Part shown: positions 1-10,585 of the stretch, piece by piece
How positions within the stretch are numbered: position 1 is the stretch's first letter
Layout: the number at the start of each line of letters is the position of its first letter
NCBI RefSeq assembly: GCF_000340215.1
Contig: NW_006921539.1
Span: forward strand, 1,436,507 to 1,500,506
DNA from: Pseudocercospora fijiensis CIRAD86
Lineage: Eukaryota > Ascomycota > Dothideomycetes > Mycosphaerellales > Mycosphaerellaceae
Direction: 5' to 3'
DNA: 64,000 nucleotides
Translations under genes and position numbers: made by a program
Notes under the pieces: generated by a model
Database searches by the model: none
Seen by the model: only the letters and a program-made list of their open reading frames with translations
What the model was told of the DNA's origin: nothing

Positions 1-1
1 C

Positions 2-121
2 GAGAAGGCGTTTGTGGGGTTATTGGAGGACTGTCGGTGCATAAATCCAGACTGCACGTTTTCGCAATCCGATAGCGAGGCGTTGGCAGTTCTCGAGGGA
101 TCAGTAGGCATTGGCGCTTGA
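2..121 (+). CDS. Possible 3' end of a protein gene cut by the left edge
   Basis: From base 2 an open frame of 39 codons runs to TGA at 119-121. Its composition looks like a real protein tail, with a short Cys pair region (CRCINPDC) followed by an acidic and hydrophobic end. No start is in the window and no family is recognised. It could also be a chance open frame. Confidence 0.25.
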   Translation, partial: EKAFVGLLEDCRCINPDCTFSQSDSEALAVLEGSVGIGA

Positions 122-1140
122 TGGGTAGGCATGCGTATATGGCCTTGCGACGGTCTCATTGCTCGTGATGGGAAGGGCTCGCCACGATGAGCTTGAGCTG
201 TGGTCTGAAGCCTAGTCTGCTGGACGGATTGGGGTCTGCCATTCACAGCTGCGACATTTCCTGAGACTTGCTTAACTTTCAGAGAGACCTAAATGGACAA
301 GACAAGTCAGCGACAGAATAGAGCCCACCAAATCGGTCCCGACCAGAGCTGTCGGAAAGACCGTGGCAATTGACACTTGCATCCCATCCTAGACAGATTT
401 TCAGCCCAAGGATTCCAGAATTACCTGGAATTGGCGCGACCTGCTCTGCAAGTCAGCATTCACCGTTCTGATGCACAATATCTTTTGCGATCATGGCGCA
501 CCTCGATATCGAAAAACCCATCTCTGATATGTTTACGGCTTGTGTGGAATGTGATGATGTGCACAGAAGCGGATACCGTGAGTTGGAGTCGATACTGGGG
601 CCTGCTGGGATCTCGCAATAGCGCGACTCGAGCTTGGGTTACAGGGTGGAAGTTATGCATCCCATCTTGAACAACAATGGGCTGCGCGATGGTGTGGTGG
701 CTCATCGGATCCATATTGGACCCCATGTTGCAGCTGACTCGAATGCTCGTGGTGGTTGTTGTGTATGTGATCAGACCTGGTTTGATGTTAGTGGTCGGAA
801 TGGAGGTGTGGAAAGGAAATTTTGAAGCTCTGGTGCAAGAAGCGCGGCTTAAATAAGAGTCTGACATGGCAGAAGAATGAAGCCGTGTACAATAGGTATT
901 GTCGCACATGGCCTTGTTGACAGACTGCTGCATGGACACCAAGTGAAGGCGACAACTTCGAAAGCTTCCTATTGTCACTGCGAATAGTACGTGGGCCGTG
1001 TGCTTGTCAGTTGCCAGCCTAAAATCGCATGTGAAAGGATTGGTTAGCGTCAGCCACTCCTACGCTGGTCCTATGTGATGCAGATGGGCGTCCTCATCAA
1101 CGGCGCCGCCGGTTTTGTTATTCAAGCTCCACAGGAAAGT
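122..1140. other. Intergenic stretch, no recognised gene
   Basis: The longest frame here, on the minus strand at 460-978, encodes a Ser/Thr/His-rich string without any recognisable domain, and it overlaps other frames of similar quality. I see no tRNA, repeat or conserved exon. Confidence 0.4.
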
Positions 1141-1620
1141 TCAGTAGTTGTCCCATAAATCTTTCACGTAGCCTTCTGTAAGTTCCTTGTCGTCGCCATA
1201 GCTGTGACAATGAAGTTAGATGCCATCAGAAGTCATAGTCAATACACGATGGCCGACTTACTCCTCTTGCCATTTCGAGAATCCGCCATCCAGAACATAC
1301 ACCTTCTGCTTCTCCTGTGCACCCTTGCCCTGCAACCGCTCCCGCTCACGTAGATACTTGAGAGCACTTGATGGACCTCGTTGCTGCGAAAGCGCACAAT
1401 GGAAGACCACAGTGTCCTTTTCCTTCAGCGTCCGAACCAGTTCGGGAATCCGGTAGTCGTGCGTGGCAGTGGGTACATTTTGGCATCCCCGGATGTGGCC
1501 ACCGATGTAGTCGCTATCTCGCACATCTATTACTGCTAAGCCTGCATTCTGCTCGCGGACTAGTGGCGCCAATTGGTGGCGTGAGATATAGGTGAGGTCT
1601 GAGATTGTATAGATTGACAT
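1141..1620 (-). CDS. Rhodanese-fold CDC25-like phosphatase / arsenate reductase (YCH1/Arr2-like)
   Basis: Predicted product is 139 aa from two exons, 1262-1620 and 1141-1201, joined across a 60 nt intron with donor GTAAGT and acceptor CACAG. The single rhodanese domain fills the protein. It has the early motif VIDVRDSDYIGGHI and the catalytic loop HCALSQQRGP with its active-site cysteine, as in small fungal CDC25/Ych1-type proteins. The loop is the longer HCxxSxxR form typical of phosphatase-active rhodaneses rather than sulphurtransferases. The second exon adds the usual C-terminal helix, ending KDLWDNY. Longer upstream frames exist, but the ATG at 1620 gives the standard family N-terminus MSIYTISDL. 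Substrate unknown; arsenate reductase or protein phosphatase activity is a family-based inference. Confidence 0.85.
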
Positions 1621-1924
1621 CTTGACTTGTCGGTGAAGCAGTCGTGGTGTGCGTCCAAATCCTTTTGATAGCAAACCTTCTGCACCGATGGCGAGACGGT
1701 GCATGCAAGGAGTCGCCGGAAGTTTGCAGGTGATATGTGAAAGAGGAAGTAGCAATCTGCAGCAGGATCGAGGACGTGAAGTCCACCAAGTGAGGCAGAA
1801 TAGCATTGATTAGGGATTTGACTGGAATTTGGTTTAGCACTTTGATTGAGGTGCTCGGGCTTAACACATGCATATTGCCATCCATACATGCCATACGTGC
1901 AGCTGTACATCGCTACTGACAGGA

Positions 1925-2816
1925 CTATAGCTTCGCGCCCTTCCACTTCGGCTTCCTCTTCTCAACAAAAGCCCTCACGCCCTCCTTCATATTCTCACCA
2001 GCCTGCAATCTTGGCTGCCACACATCTAGGGCCATCCTCGTAGCATCCTCAGCACCCATACCTTCCCAACCCAACTTGATTCCTTCTCGACTCACAATCA
2101 CAGCATCAGGACTATTCGCCGCAATCATCTTCGCATACTCCACAGCAGCATCCACGACCTCACCTTCCTTGTCCCCCACAACCTTATTTATAAGTCCCCA
2201 ATCCATCGCCTCATCCGCAGATACAGGCCTCCCAGTCAATGCCATCTCCATAGCTCTAGGCCGACCTACTGTTCGAATGATACGTGGCAGAGCGCCTGCC
2301 GCGGCCACAACGCCGACCTTGACTTCAGGAAGTGCGAAAGTAGCCTTCTTTGCGGCGACAACTAGATCGCAATTCACGATCATTTCGCAACCTCCACCAA
2401 AACAAATCCCATTCACCGCCGCGATGATCGGTTTCCTTCCACTCCGTCTCGACAGAGCACCAAACCCACTACCCGACATGGATTTCGGCTGATTATTCTT
2501 GTTCAAAGAATTCCATTCTGCTCCATCCGATCAGTATTCTCCTCTTGACTTTCTGACGCATGCTACCTTTCAAATCTGCTCCAGCACAGAAAGCTCTACC
2601 AGTACCTGTGATTATGCCAACGATAAACGCTGGTTCCAGATCTAGCCATCCCCATATCCTTTCTAGCTCTTTGTTGGCTTCTGTGTTCAAGCAATTCAGG
2701 TCTTTCGGTCGGTTTATGCGGACGAGAAGTACGCCTTCGGCTGGGTAGGAGATTACTGTGTATTTGGTGGGTAGTTCTTCGTTTTGCAGTTGTGGTGTCC
2801 AGCTTATGGGAGCCAT
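1925..2816 (-). CDS. Enoyl-CoA hydratase/isomerase family protein
   Basis: A 280 aa crotonase-fold protein from exons 2567-2816 and 1925-2517. The 49 nt intron (2518-2566) has an atypical donor GTAGCA, branch TACTGATC and acceptor GAGCAG; removing it restores the family motif ADLKEWN. The oxyanion-hole segments AFCAGADLK and NGICFGGGCE are present. Both glutamates expected for hydratase chemistry are in place, one in GGGCE and one in LPEVKVG. The likely role is hydration of 2-enoyl-CoA in fatty-acid or branched-chain amino-acid breakdown. I see no clear peroxisomal C-terminal signal (the protein ends KGAKL, which resembles but is not a standard PTS1) and no strong mitochondrial presequence. 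About 300 bp separate it from the rhodanese gene on the same strand. Confidence 0.9.
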
Positions 2817-3325
2817 AATCTGGGAATCTCTGCTGGGAGTACAACGGATGCGTTGTACGGATATTTCAGCAAGATCTCGAGGATGCGTCTGATGAAGCTC
2901 AGTATTGATCCCCCATGGACGTGGAGCTCAGCGGGGACGCATCTTCCGAGCAACGCACGCTTGCCGAGGCTGATCACTCATTCATTACCTCGTTTTCAGC
3001 AGCTTTCTCGTCAAGACGATCTGCTCTGTGCGATGCCTTGATCTCAGGTTGCTGTGTGTTCTATATTTGTGACGCCGTAAGGAGGAGCCGAAGCTTTCTC
3101 CGGCCAGACTCGGCATGTTCCAAACCCGGAAACTGAAGGCTTCTTCAGCCACATTCCTACAACTTCTTCTCACATCTTTACCCTTATACGGAGCTGACTG
3201 GGACTGAGATCTCAAATGGATCTGATGGGTCATCAAGTCACCTCCAACAATTTTCCTCCCAGAAGGAGTATTGCGGCAACATATACGATTTGCAGAACAC
3301 CGCAGCCAATCACAATAGAGATACG
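2817..3325. other. Intergenic stretch upstream of the hydratase and the tRNA gene
   Basis: Only short overlapping frames are visible. It must hold the hydratase promoter (read leftward) and the 5' flank of tRNA-Asn. No other structure seen. Confidence 0.4.
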
Positions 3326-3478
3326 TCCCCCATGGCGCAATTGGCTAGCGCGTTCGACTGTTACTCGTTTGGTGAGAAATGGAATCGGGAGGTTGATAGG
3401 TAAGAATACCTCATTACACATACAGCTGATTGTATTCACCACTAACACCGCCTTTCAGTTCGAGCCTATCTGGGGGAG
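3326..3478 (+). tRNA. tRNA-Asn(GTT) with anticodon-loop intron and a second, mRNA-type intron in the T arm
   Basis: The cloverleaf closes fully after two inserts are removed. The acceptor stem TCCCCCA/TGGGGGA has seven pairs, with discriminator G73. The D stem is GCGC/GCGC with loop AATTGGCTA. The anticodon stem is TTCGA/TCGGG with two outer G-T pairs and loop CTGTTAA, anticodon GTT. The T stem is GATAG/CTATC with loop TTCGAGC. Insert 1 is the normal eukaryotic intron after base 37 (3364-3383, 20 nt). Insert 2 (3400-3458, 59 nt) lies exactly between positions 53 and 54. It starts GTAAGA, contains CACTAAC and ends CTTTCAG. The mature RNA is 74 nt before CCA. The A box TGGCGCAATTGG is intact; the B box is split but rebuilt by the AG that ends insert 2 (AGTTCGAGCC). 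A TTTT terminator follows at 3486-3489. It could be a defective copy, but a second copy with the same architecture argues against that. Confidence 0.85.
3400..3458 (+). other. Putative spliceosomal intron inside tRNA-Asn (copy 1)
   Basis: 59 nt with GTAAGA at the 5' end, ACTAAC about 13 nt before the 3' end, a short pyrimidine run and terminal CAG. Its removal leaves a perfect 5 bp T stem and a 7 nt T loop. These are the signals of the mRNA introns in this same window. Use of the spliceosome is inferred, not shown. Confidence 0.7.
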
Positions 3479-3662
3479 ATAAATCTTTTGCTCTCTACGA
3501 TGTTTTCAGTTCGTTTGAACTAGAAAAGTGAGATTGTTTCGAGCTTTTTGTGGGACTTGTCATTGTGCTCGTATTTGGTCAGGAAACGCCATTGGGATAA
3601 GAAACGATCGATCGATAGAACAAGTCGAGCTGAATGCAATGGATCAAGATTGACAATTCACA

Positions 3663-5667
3663 TCAGACTCTACAAACACGTCCGGTTGACTCTTCAACTT
3701 CCCATTCCTCGCCCCCAATACATGGACGACACCAGAAAACGCCTTCTGGATCTAGTCGGTGCTTGAGTTTCAATAGTCGTTCGTAATGCTCGCCCCAAAA
3801 GACTTCTGGATAATCAGGATCGTACGGATCGGCTTCATTCAGATATGTGCCTTTGCCTGGAGAATGCTCTCGTATGGCTCTTCCAAAGACATTGGTATTG
3901 CTTTCCAAAATCTCTGCTTGGCGAGTGAAATTTCTCGGGTTCCATTGCTGGCCGGCCGCTGTATTGAAATCAGTCTGGAAGATCCAATGAAGAAGTGCTG
4001 CGTTCGACACTTACTCAATATGACATACGAATCCCTCCAACTCGGACTCACAGAAGTCGTCAACGTCTTCTTGTGATCTCGAAGCGCCGGACCAGAAACA
4101 AATGTTGCGCCAACACCGATGCCGCTCAACTTCTCAAACGTCTTGATCAAACCATCTCGATCCAGCAACTCTTTCCGCGACCACAATCGACTAGTCATAA
4201 CATAATTGTAACCACTCTGAATCACAACGCTTCCCATGATATCTGCGACCCGCTCGAGATGAGCAGAGCTATACGATCCATTGACACCCTGAGTAGCATT
4301 CAGCCTCGCAATAAAAGGCGCAAGAAGCTCATCAAGGCTCTCTTTCGAACGATTATGTCCAAAGCCACCGAAGCTGAAACTCATAGGTCCACCATCAGCA
4401 ACGAAAGTAGAGTATCCCGATCCTTCGAGCGACCCGTCTGGACTGATCTCTTGAGTCGAAGCAGTTGGACCGAAAGTGATGTATCCGTTGATATAATTCT
4501 CGGACCAAGAGATCAACACTTCAAAAAGCTCTGCGAGAAGCGAGAAGAAAGCGCCTCGACTCCTATCCGAACCATCGATCGACTGAAACGCCAGCGAGAA
4601 AGTATTCGTGTCAAACATAGGATACGTCCTCAAAGTCGCGGAAATCATGACGCCGAACGTCGAAGAACCAGCCTAAATCACTCACGGTCAACACGCGGCA
4701 AAGCTTCATCTCGTAGGAATATTCCCACTTACACCCCTCATAGCCCAGAAAAGTTCCTGATTCTCACACTCATTCGCAACCACCAACTCTCCACTCGGAA
4801 GCACAATTTCCATTTCCAAAACATTATCAACCCCCAACCCCACAATCGCACCCGCCGGTCCATGTCCCCCAGACGTCAACCATCCTGCGAGCCCAACACT
4901 GGGTTCAATTCCTCCAGACACCACAAAGTCATGCTCATCCGCGACTTTGTAAAGTTCCGAGAAAATGACTCCAGATCCAGCTTTAACCGCTTTCACGGGC
5001 GGCGGCGGCGGCTCAGACTTTTCATCCGAGCCAGAAGACTTCGCAACGACGAAATCGTCCAGAACTTCGATATTTTTGAAATTATACATATAAATCGAGA
5101 AATCGGGCGTCGAAGACCTATCTCGTCCTCATCAGCACCGATTCTTCCTCTCTCTCAATCATCCTCCTCACTCACACACACTCACCGTCCCAAAAAATCA
5201 TGTCCCGAATTCTTGATTCCCACCCTCAAATTCCATCTCCTCGCAAACTTAATCCCTTCCACCACATCTTCCGTCTTCGTAGCGTTAATAACATACTGAG
5301 AAAAAGGCCAAAGATCACAAGTCGCATTTCCACCGAAGAGGTCAGGCGGAACGCAAGAATCGTTTTGCCAGAAAGGTTGATGAGCGCTGACGGGATCTTT
5401 GTTAAAGAATTCTGGAGAATGCCAGTCGGCTGCGACTTTGGAGCAGAGGGAGGCGTTGTAAATTTGGAGGTTGGGATCGCAGACTGCGGCTGGAGGGAGG
5501 GGGGAGAGGAGGGAGCCGGAGAGGGTGGTGTTGAGGTCGGACCAGGTTTGTTGGGAGGGCCAGGCTGGGGAGAAAGAGGATTCTTTGCAGGAGCGGCGAG
5601 GTTTGGAGAAGGAGGGTGTTACTGCTGCTGCTAAGACTAGGGAGAGAAGGAGTTTTGAAAACGGCAT
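3663..5667 (-). CDS. Secreted FAD-linked oxidoreductase (berberine-bridge-enzyme-like, FAD_binding_4)
   Basis: Four exons (5186-5667, 4733-5117, 4015-4672, 3663-3958) give 606 aa. Introns are 68, 60 and 56 nt, with donors GTGAGT, GTAAGT and GTAAGT. A signal peptide is clear at residues 1-21 (MPFSKLLLSLVLAAAVTPSFS). The FAD-binding domain carries the flavin-attachment-type motif SGHDFLGRSS and the GGHG loop in GWLTSGGHGPAG, then LFWAMRG across the second intron. The C-terminal BBE region contains YLNEADPYDPDYPEVFWG. Several N-glycosylation sequons fit secretion. Such enzymes oxidise alcohols, sugars or secondary metabolites with O2; the substrate cannot be read from sequence. A proline run near residue 190 is an unusual insertion. 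No biosynthetic partners lie next to it. Confidence 0.88.
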
Positions 5668-6343
5668 TGTGGGTGTAGATGGTGAAGGAAAGGATCGGGT
5701 CCCAGATCAAAGAATTGTACTAGGCAGACACCAAGATTCGGCCTGATTCAGTTGAGCTCCTCCAAGGGGGACATTGTGGGACGGGTTGCTGGATATACCT
5801 TCTCATTGCAACACCTTCCTCAGCCCAGCATTTTGTTCTTGTCCATGATCAACGCAGGCACAGCTCCGCCAAGCCCTCGGCGAGTTGCTCTGCATTCAGC
5901 GCTGCAAGGCTCATACCCACCTTCACGTTCGCGATCCGCAAAGAATTGGCCGAGACAGCTGCACTCATAAAGTCGAATGTGTGGCTCGAGCGAATTTACA
6001 GTGGAGATGGTGCTGGTTCGTGACTGCAGATTGCTAGATTAAGTTGTACTGTCAGCATGGTGGGGAATGTAGCACAGGACGATGGGCCGTTCCACATAAT
6101 ACATTCATTCGTGACCGCCACATACAAATGTGTTACTGCCCTAGCTCTATGTCGCACTCTCCACTTTTACATAATATCGTCGCAGGCCTTCTTCAATGCG
6201 CGCAAACCTTGGCACAAGGGTGTGGTGGTGTGCGACGGACTTGGCCAGAGGACCGGCTCGCGCTTTTTACGAGCGATCGTCGGCGGCGCATCCGGCGGAT
6301 GGATTCAGCAGCATCCTTTCAGCTCTTGGTATGCTTGCTACTT
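5668..6343. other. Intergenic stretch, no recognised gene
   Basis: Lies between the start of the FAD oxidase and the stop of the M3 peptidase (both minus strand). It presumably contains the oxidase promoter. Nothing else seen. Confidence 0.4.
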
Positions 6344-8738
6344 TCACGAGAGACCGAGCTCCTTGTAGAAGGCCTCCGTGCTGGGCTTTCGGCCGAGGAA
6401 TTGCTCAAGCGTAAGCATCTCGTCTTGAGAACCGCCCTTTTCGAGTACAGTGTGTCTGCAAAATCATTAACTGTCGTCTTCTCAATTGTCGACGCTTCAT
6501 AACTCACCTGTAACGTCTTCCCTCCTTCTTGTTCATCGGATCTTTCTTGAACACGGTGTGGAACATGTCCGAGGAGTATACTTGACTTGACAGGTAACCG
6601 TAGTATCCGGCGTCGTAACCACCGATCAAGTGCCCGAAGGTAGCTTGTCCACTGCCCCATTTCAAAGTTGCTCCTTCAGCTTCCGGTCCATCCAGCTTAC
6701 AGATATTCTTACGGAGCAAATTGTAGGTCTCGCTTACCTCAAGACTCTCTACATAGCTGTGGTCAGGGGGCTCATGGACATTCATATCGAAAATACCGAA
6801 GTGAAGCTGTCGCAAGTTGAAGAGTGCGTCATTAACGTGCTGCGTGTTGATAATTGACTGGATCAGATCATCTGGGATGGTCTCGGATGGCTTATGTGTT
6901 CCACTGGCCGAAGCCTTGTATGCCGCCTCGTACTCTGGCGACAAGTATGACCAGTGTTTAGAGAGCGACTTCAGCGGCGACGGAGTCCAGCACCAATTTT
7001 CGAGCATCTGAGAAGGTGCTTCAACAAAGTCGCGGACAGTGTTGGTGCCATGGAAGCGACTGTAGATGGTTCTTGAGACCAGATCGTGAATGCCGTGGCC
7101 GAGCTCATGGAACAAGGTTACCACTTCGTCGTGCTTTAGAAGGGAAGGCTTCTTTGGCGATGGCTTGCTGAAGTTGCACACCAATGCGGTTGCAGGGTAG
7201 TGCCTCGACCCATCCTCCTTGATGAAGCCAGGCTGGATATTGAAGTTGGCAGCATGACCGTACTTGCCCTCTCTCGGGTGCAGATCGAGGTAAAGATAGC
7301 CAACGAACTCGCCACCTTCACCTGCGTCGTCCCACACAGCGAATACTTGGACATCCTCATGCCAGACGATATCGGCGCCCTTGCCGGATGGCGAGATTTG
7401 ATCGCGATGCTCTCCTTCGATCTGGACGAATTGCAAGCCGAAGATCTCCTCGAAGATCTTAAGCATTCCGGCAATGGAGGTCTGAAGAGGGAAGTATTCC
7501 GCAATCTTGTTCTGATCAAGTTGGTAGTCGCGCTCGAGCATGAGAGTGTCGTAAAAGCGATGATCCCAGAGGAAGTATCTGTCAGCTTCACCGGTGACTT
7601 CTTTCTTGAGGGTCTTGAGCTTCTCGATCTCCTTCAGTCCACCTGGTGCGAGTCGGTCGCGGAGGTCGGCCAGGAAGTCGTCGACGGTCTTGGGAGTCTT
7701 TGCCATCTTGTCCTCGATGCGGAAAGCAGCATGATTTGGGTAGCCAAGGATGCGAGCGGCCTCATCGCGGAGCACAATAGCCTCCTTGAATAGGTCAACA
7801 TTTTCTGGGCATCTGTTCTCGTTGGCGATGAATACATGCCGGCGCACTTTCTCGTTCTTGCAGTATTTCAGGACAGGGAATAGATCGGGATATTTGAACG
7901 TGAGCCAGAGCTTGCCCTCGGTAGGTGTCCCTTGCTTGCCCTTCATCAAGCCCTCCACCACATCGGCAGGTGTACCTTCCAGCTCCTTTTGAGTCAGCCA
8001 TACTCCGCCTTTTTCTTCATTCAAGTTTTTCTGGAACGTTATGCTCAGATCGGATAATTGCTTCTTGATCTCTTTGAAGCGGTCGCGCTGTTTGCCGGCT
8101 GGAATTCCGAGGCCCATTTGAATGAAGCCTTTGTGCTCTTTTTCGAGCAATCGTCTACTCTCTGGGTCAAGGCTCTGGTCATCCTTCTGCTTCTTGTAGA
8201 CGGCGTCCACAAGCGTGAAGATGTCCTCGCGCATGGACGACTCAATGGAGAAATCGTCCACCTGCTTTTCCGCCTCTGTTGACGCATCGCGTATCTCGGC
8301 ATCTGTAGACACTGCCTGGTAGAAGCCTATGATGTGCGCGTCAAGGGACATGCGATTTTCATCTTGCGCAAAGGGCAGCAGTACGTTGTTGAAAGTGGCA
8401 TGTTCTGGGGTGACGTCGTTCACGATCTTATCCTCCAAAGCTTTCGTGTTTTCGATCAGGCGCTTTGTTTCGGAGAGAATGGTGTCTGGAGTGTGGGTAA
8501 AGGTGGGTGGGGCCTGCGGCGGCTTCTTGAACGCTGATGAAGCCATAATGCCAGTGGTGCTCGTGACGAGGGGCCGTTGTTGGACGAAGCTGAAGGGTGC
8601 TTTGGGGACGGCAAGTTGGTGGACGAATGCTCGCATGCGCGGGAGCACGGTATAGAGAGCCACAATTGCAGCGAGGAAGAGGAAGAAGAGGAGGAAGGGT
8701 CGGCGGATGAGGGAGGTCTGGCGGCCTTGGGGAAGCAT
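6344..8738 (-). CDS. Zinc metallopeptidase of family M3 (thimet oligopeptidase / saccharolysin-like)
   Basis: 780 aa from exons 6508-8738 and 6344-6455, joined across a 52 nt intron (donor GTGAGT, acceptor TTGCAG). The zinc site HExxH lies in LFHELGHGIHDL, followed by the typical EAPSQMLENW segment supplying the third zinc ligand. The family C-terminus is made only after splicing (FLGRKPSTEAFYKELGLS). The enzyme cleaves short peptides after proteasome or organelle proteolysis. Unusually, residues about 15-38 form a hydrophobic segment (RRPFLLFFLFLAAIVALYTV) ahead of the soluble domain. An internal Met about 65 residues in (MASSAFKKP) would give a cytosolic form of usual length. Divergent from the CHIP-like gene, 860 bp apart. 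Confidence 0.9.
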
Positions 8739-9598
8739 CAATACATCGGCGCCCGCCAGTGGGTTTGGTTCGGGGAACGTTTCAAGTGCAAGCGCAACGT
8801 GTCAGCCACGGCTGCTGCTGCTGGTGTTGGTGCGCCAGACGTCAGCTTTCCGACTGAGCGACTCCGCGTACGGGAGGTATGTCTGTGGTCCTGAGAATAA
8901 TGCGATTCAGCACATGCAAGAGTCTGGTATGGATGTGAATGTGCAATCGAGAGTGCTTGAAACACCGCCGGCCATCCTCCTGAGTCCTCTTCCAGCACTT
9001 TGGGTTCGGGCACATCCCAGGAACCCGGCTTGTATTCTGTTCTACCCAAATAATGTGCACTGGAGAAGCGGCATTGCGACAGCCATCCTCAACGAGCCAA
9101 CGCCCACGAACATCACAGGCAATATGAAGATCAAGGACTGCGGATGATGTTCGGGTATGCCTGCAGTGGGCAGCGTTCGATACTCGATGGAGGCTGGATT
9201 GATCGATCGCACGTCTCGCTAGAATAATACCCTACCGAAATATGTATCATGCTTTCCGGACACACTAACGATGCGGCACGCAAATGCGTAACATCCGTCG
9301 GCAAGCGATTGCCACCGGACGGTACTCACAGCATTCACATGCTGAATTACATAATAACACGCAGTAGAATCGTCTAGAAGTGAATGACCATCCGAAGTCT
9401 GTTTCGGGCCCGCTAGCCGGAAGCGGCATCAGCGGGGTCTTGCCTTTCGCCCATGCTTCGCAGCAGTGCATCTTGTCTTGTGACAACAAGTTCTTTCGAG
9501 TTTGCTACAAGTATTTCGCCCTTGGGCCCCTCCGTCTCCGTCTCACCCGCTCGGCCTTCGATCTTGGATTTTTGCGCTTCTGCTGCGCCGCTGCTGCC
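8739..9598. promoter_or_regulatory. Divergent intergenic region, M3 peptidase / CHIP-like gene
   Basis: About 860 bp between two divergent starts, so it must contain both promoters. No convincing ORF of its own; I see no TATA box I would trust. Confidence 0.4.
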
Positions 9599-10585
9599 AT
9601 GTCGTACCTCGCCGACCAATTGAAAGAGAAGGGCAATCTCGCATTTCGAGCGGGCGATTATCAAGAAGCAGAGAACTTGTACACGCAGGCCGTACAGAAG
9701 TACAGTCGCAATCAGCTCATCTTCACCAATCGCGCCAATGTCAGATTAAAGTTGCAGAAATGGGACGACGCGGTGAACGACTGCCTGAAGTCCATTGAGA
9801 TTACGGGCCAAGGGCAGAATCATAAGGCGTACTATTTTTTGGGTGAGTCATAAGACTCCGAAAGGCTGGGGCCGACAAGGCTGGGCACTCAATTCGCCAA
9901 GCCATCCCTGCCCAACATGCGTGTGCCATGGCTGACCACGTCTACAGCACAAGCACAGCTTGCAATGCATCACCCACACGAAGCACTCTCATCAGCATTG
10001 ACAGCCTACGACCAGGTTCTCCACCCTGCACCGGCGACAAAAGTGACGTCTCAAGACCTGCAAACATTCTCCCAGTTTGTGCTTCGCTGCAAGAAAGAAA
10101 AGTTTCGAGCTCGCGACAGAGAACGCTTACGACGACAAGGCGACTTACGAGCAGAGTATGAGGAGACTTTGGAGCAGAATCGACAGCGTGACCTCGACGA
10201 CATCGCGAATCAATTACATTCGGGACAACTTGGTACTATCGAGGCCTCGGAACGCAGTCAGGAAATCAACTCGAATCACGAGAAGAAGCTCACCACTTTA
10301 CGAACACTATTCGAAGCGGCAGATCCTAAGAACCATAAGCCTCGAGAGATTCCAGATCATCTGGTCGACATGATCACTTTTGAGCCCATGCATGATCCGG
10401 TCATCACCAAGAACGGCCACTCCTACGAACGCGCTACCATATACGAGCATTTGAAGCGCACGCATACGGATCCGTTGACCAGAGAACCTTTGAAGGTTGA
10501 CGACTTGCGCAACAATTATGGACTGAAAGCCGCTTGTGACGAATTTTGGGAAAGTGGTGCGAGCCAGTGGATTGTTGACTGGTAG
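9599..10585 (+). CDS. TPR and U-box E3 ubiquitin ligase, CHIP/STUB1-like
   Basis: 293 aa from exons 9599-9842 and 9948-10585, with a 105 nt intron (donor GGTGAGT, acceptor CTACAG). Residues about 1-110 form TPR repeats beginning ADQLKEKGNLAFRAGDY, the usual chaperone-binding N-terminus. A charged helical linker (residues about 120-205) follows. The C-terminal U-box (about 210-290) reads IPDHLVDMITFEPMHDPV, with YERATIYEHL and DPLTREPL, matching the E2-binding fold. The family binds the EEVD tails of Hsp70/Hsp90 and ubiquitinates misfolded clients. The start at 9599 is chosen because the TPR begins there; an open frame extends upstream. Convergent with the membrane protein gene, 377 bp apart. 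Confidence 0.92.

Noticed and set aside
460..978. 172-codon minus-strand ORF near the left edge
   Set aside because: Low-complexity composition, no domain, overlaps equal-quality frames.
3216..3482. Plus-strand ORF over the tRNA-Asn gene
   Set aside because: It is the tRNA and its introns read as codons; the same string recurs at the other tRNA copy for the same reason.
3959..4014. Shorter intron ends for the last FAD oxidase junction (GCAG after 17 nt, or TTCCAG)
   Set aside because: 17 nt is too short for an intron, and TTCCAG gives a stop codon at once; ATACAG keeps the BBE frame.
3995..5299. 434-codon plus-strand ORF opposite the FAD oxidase
   Set aside because: It mirrors the codon structure of the oxidase and crosses its introns. 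No domain is recognisable, whereas the minus strand has clear BBE motifs.
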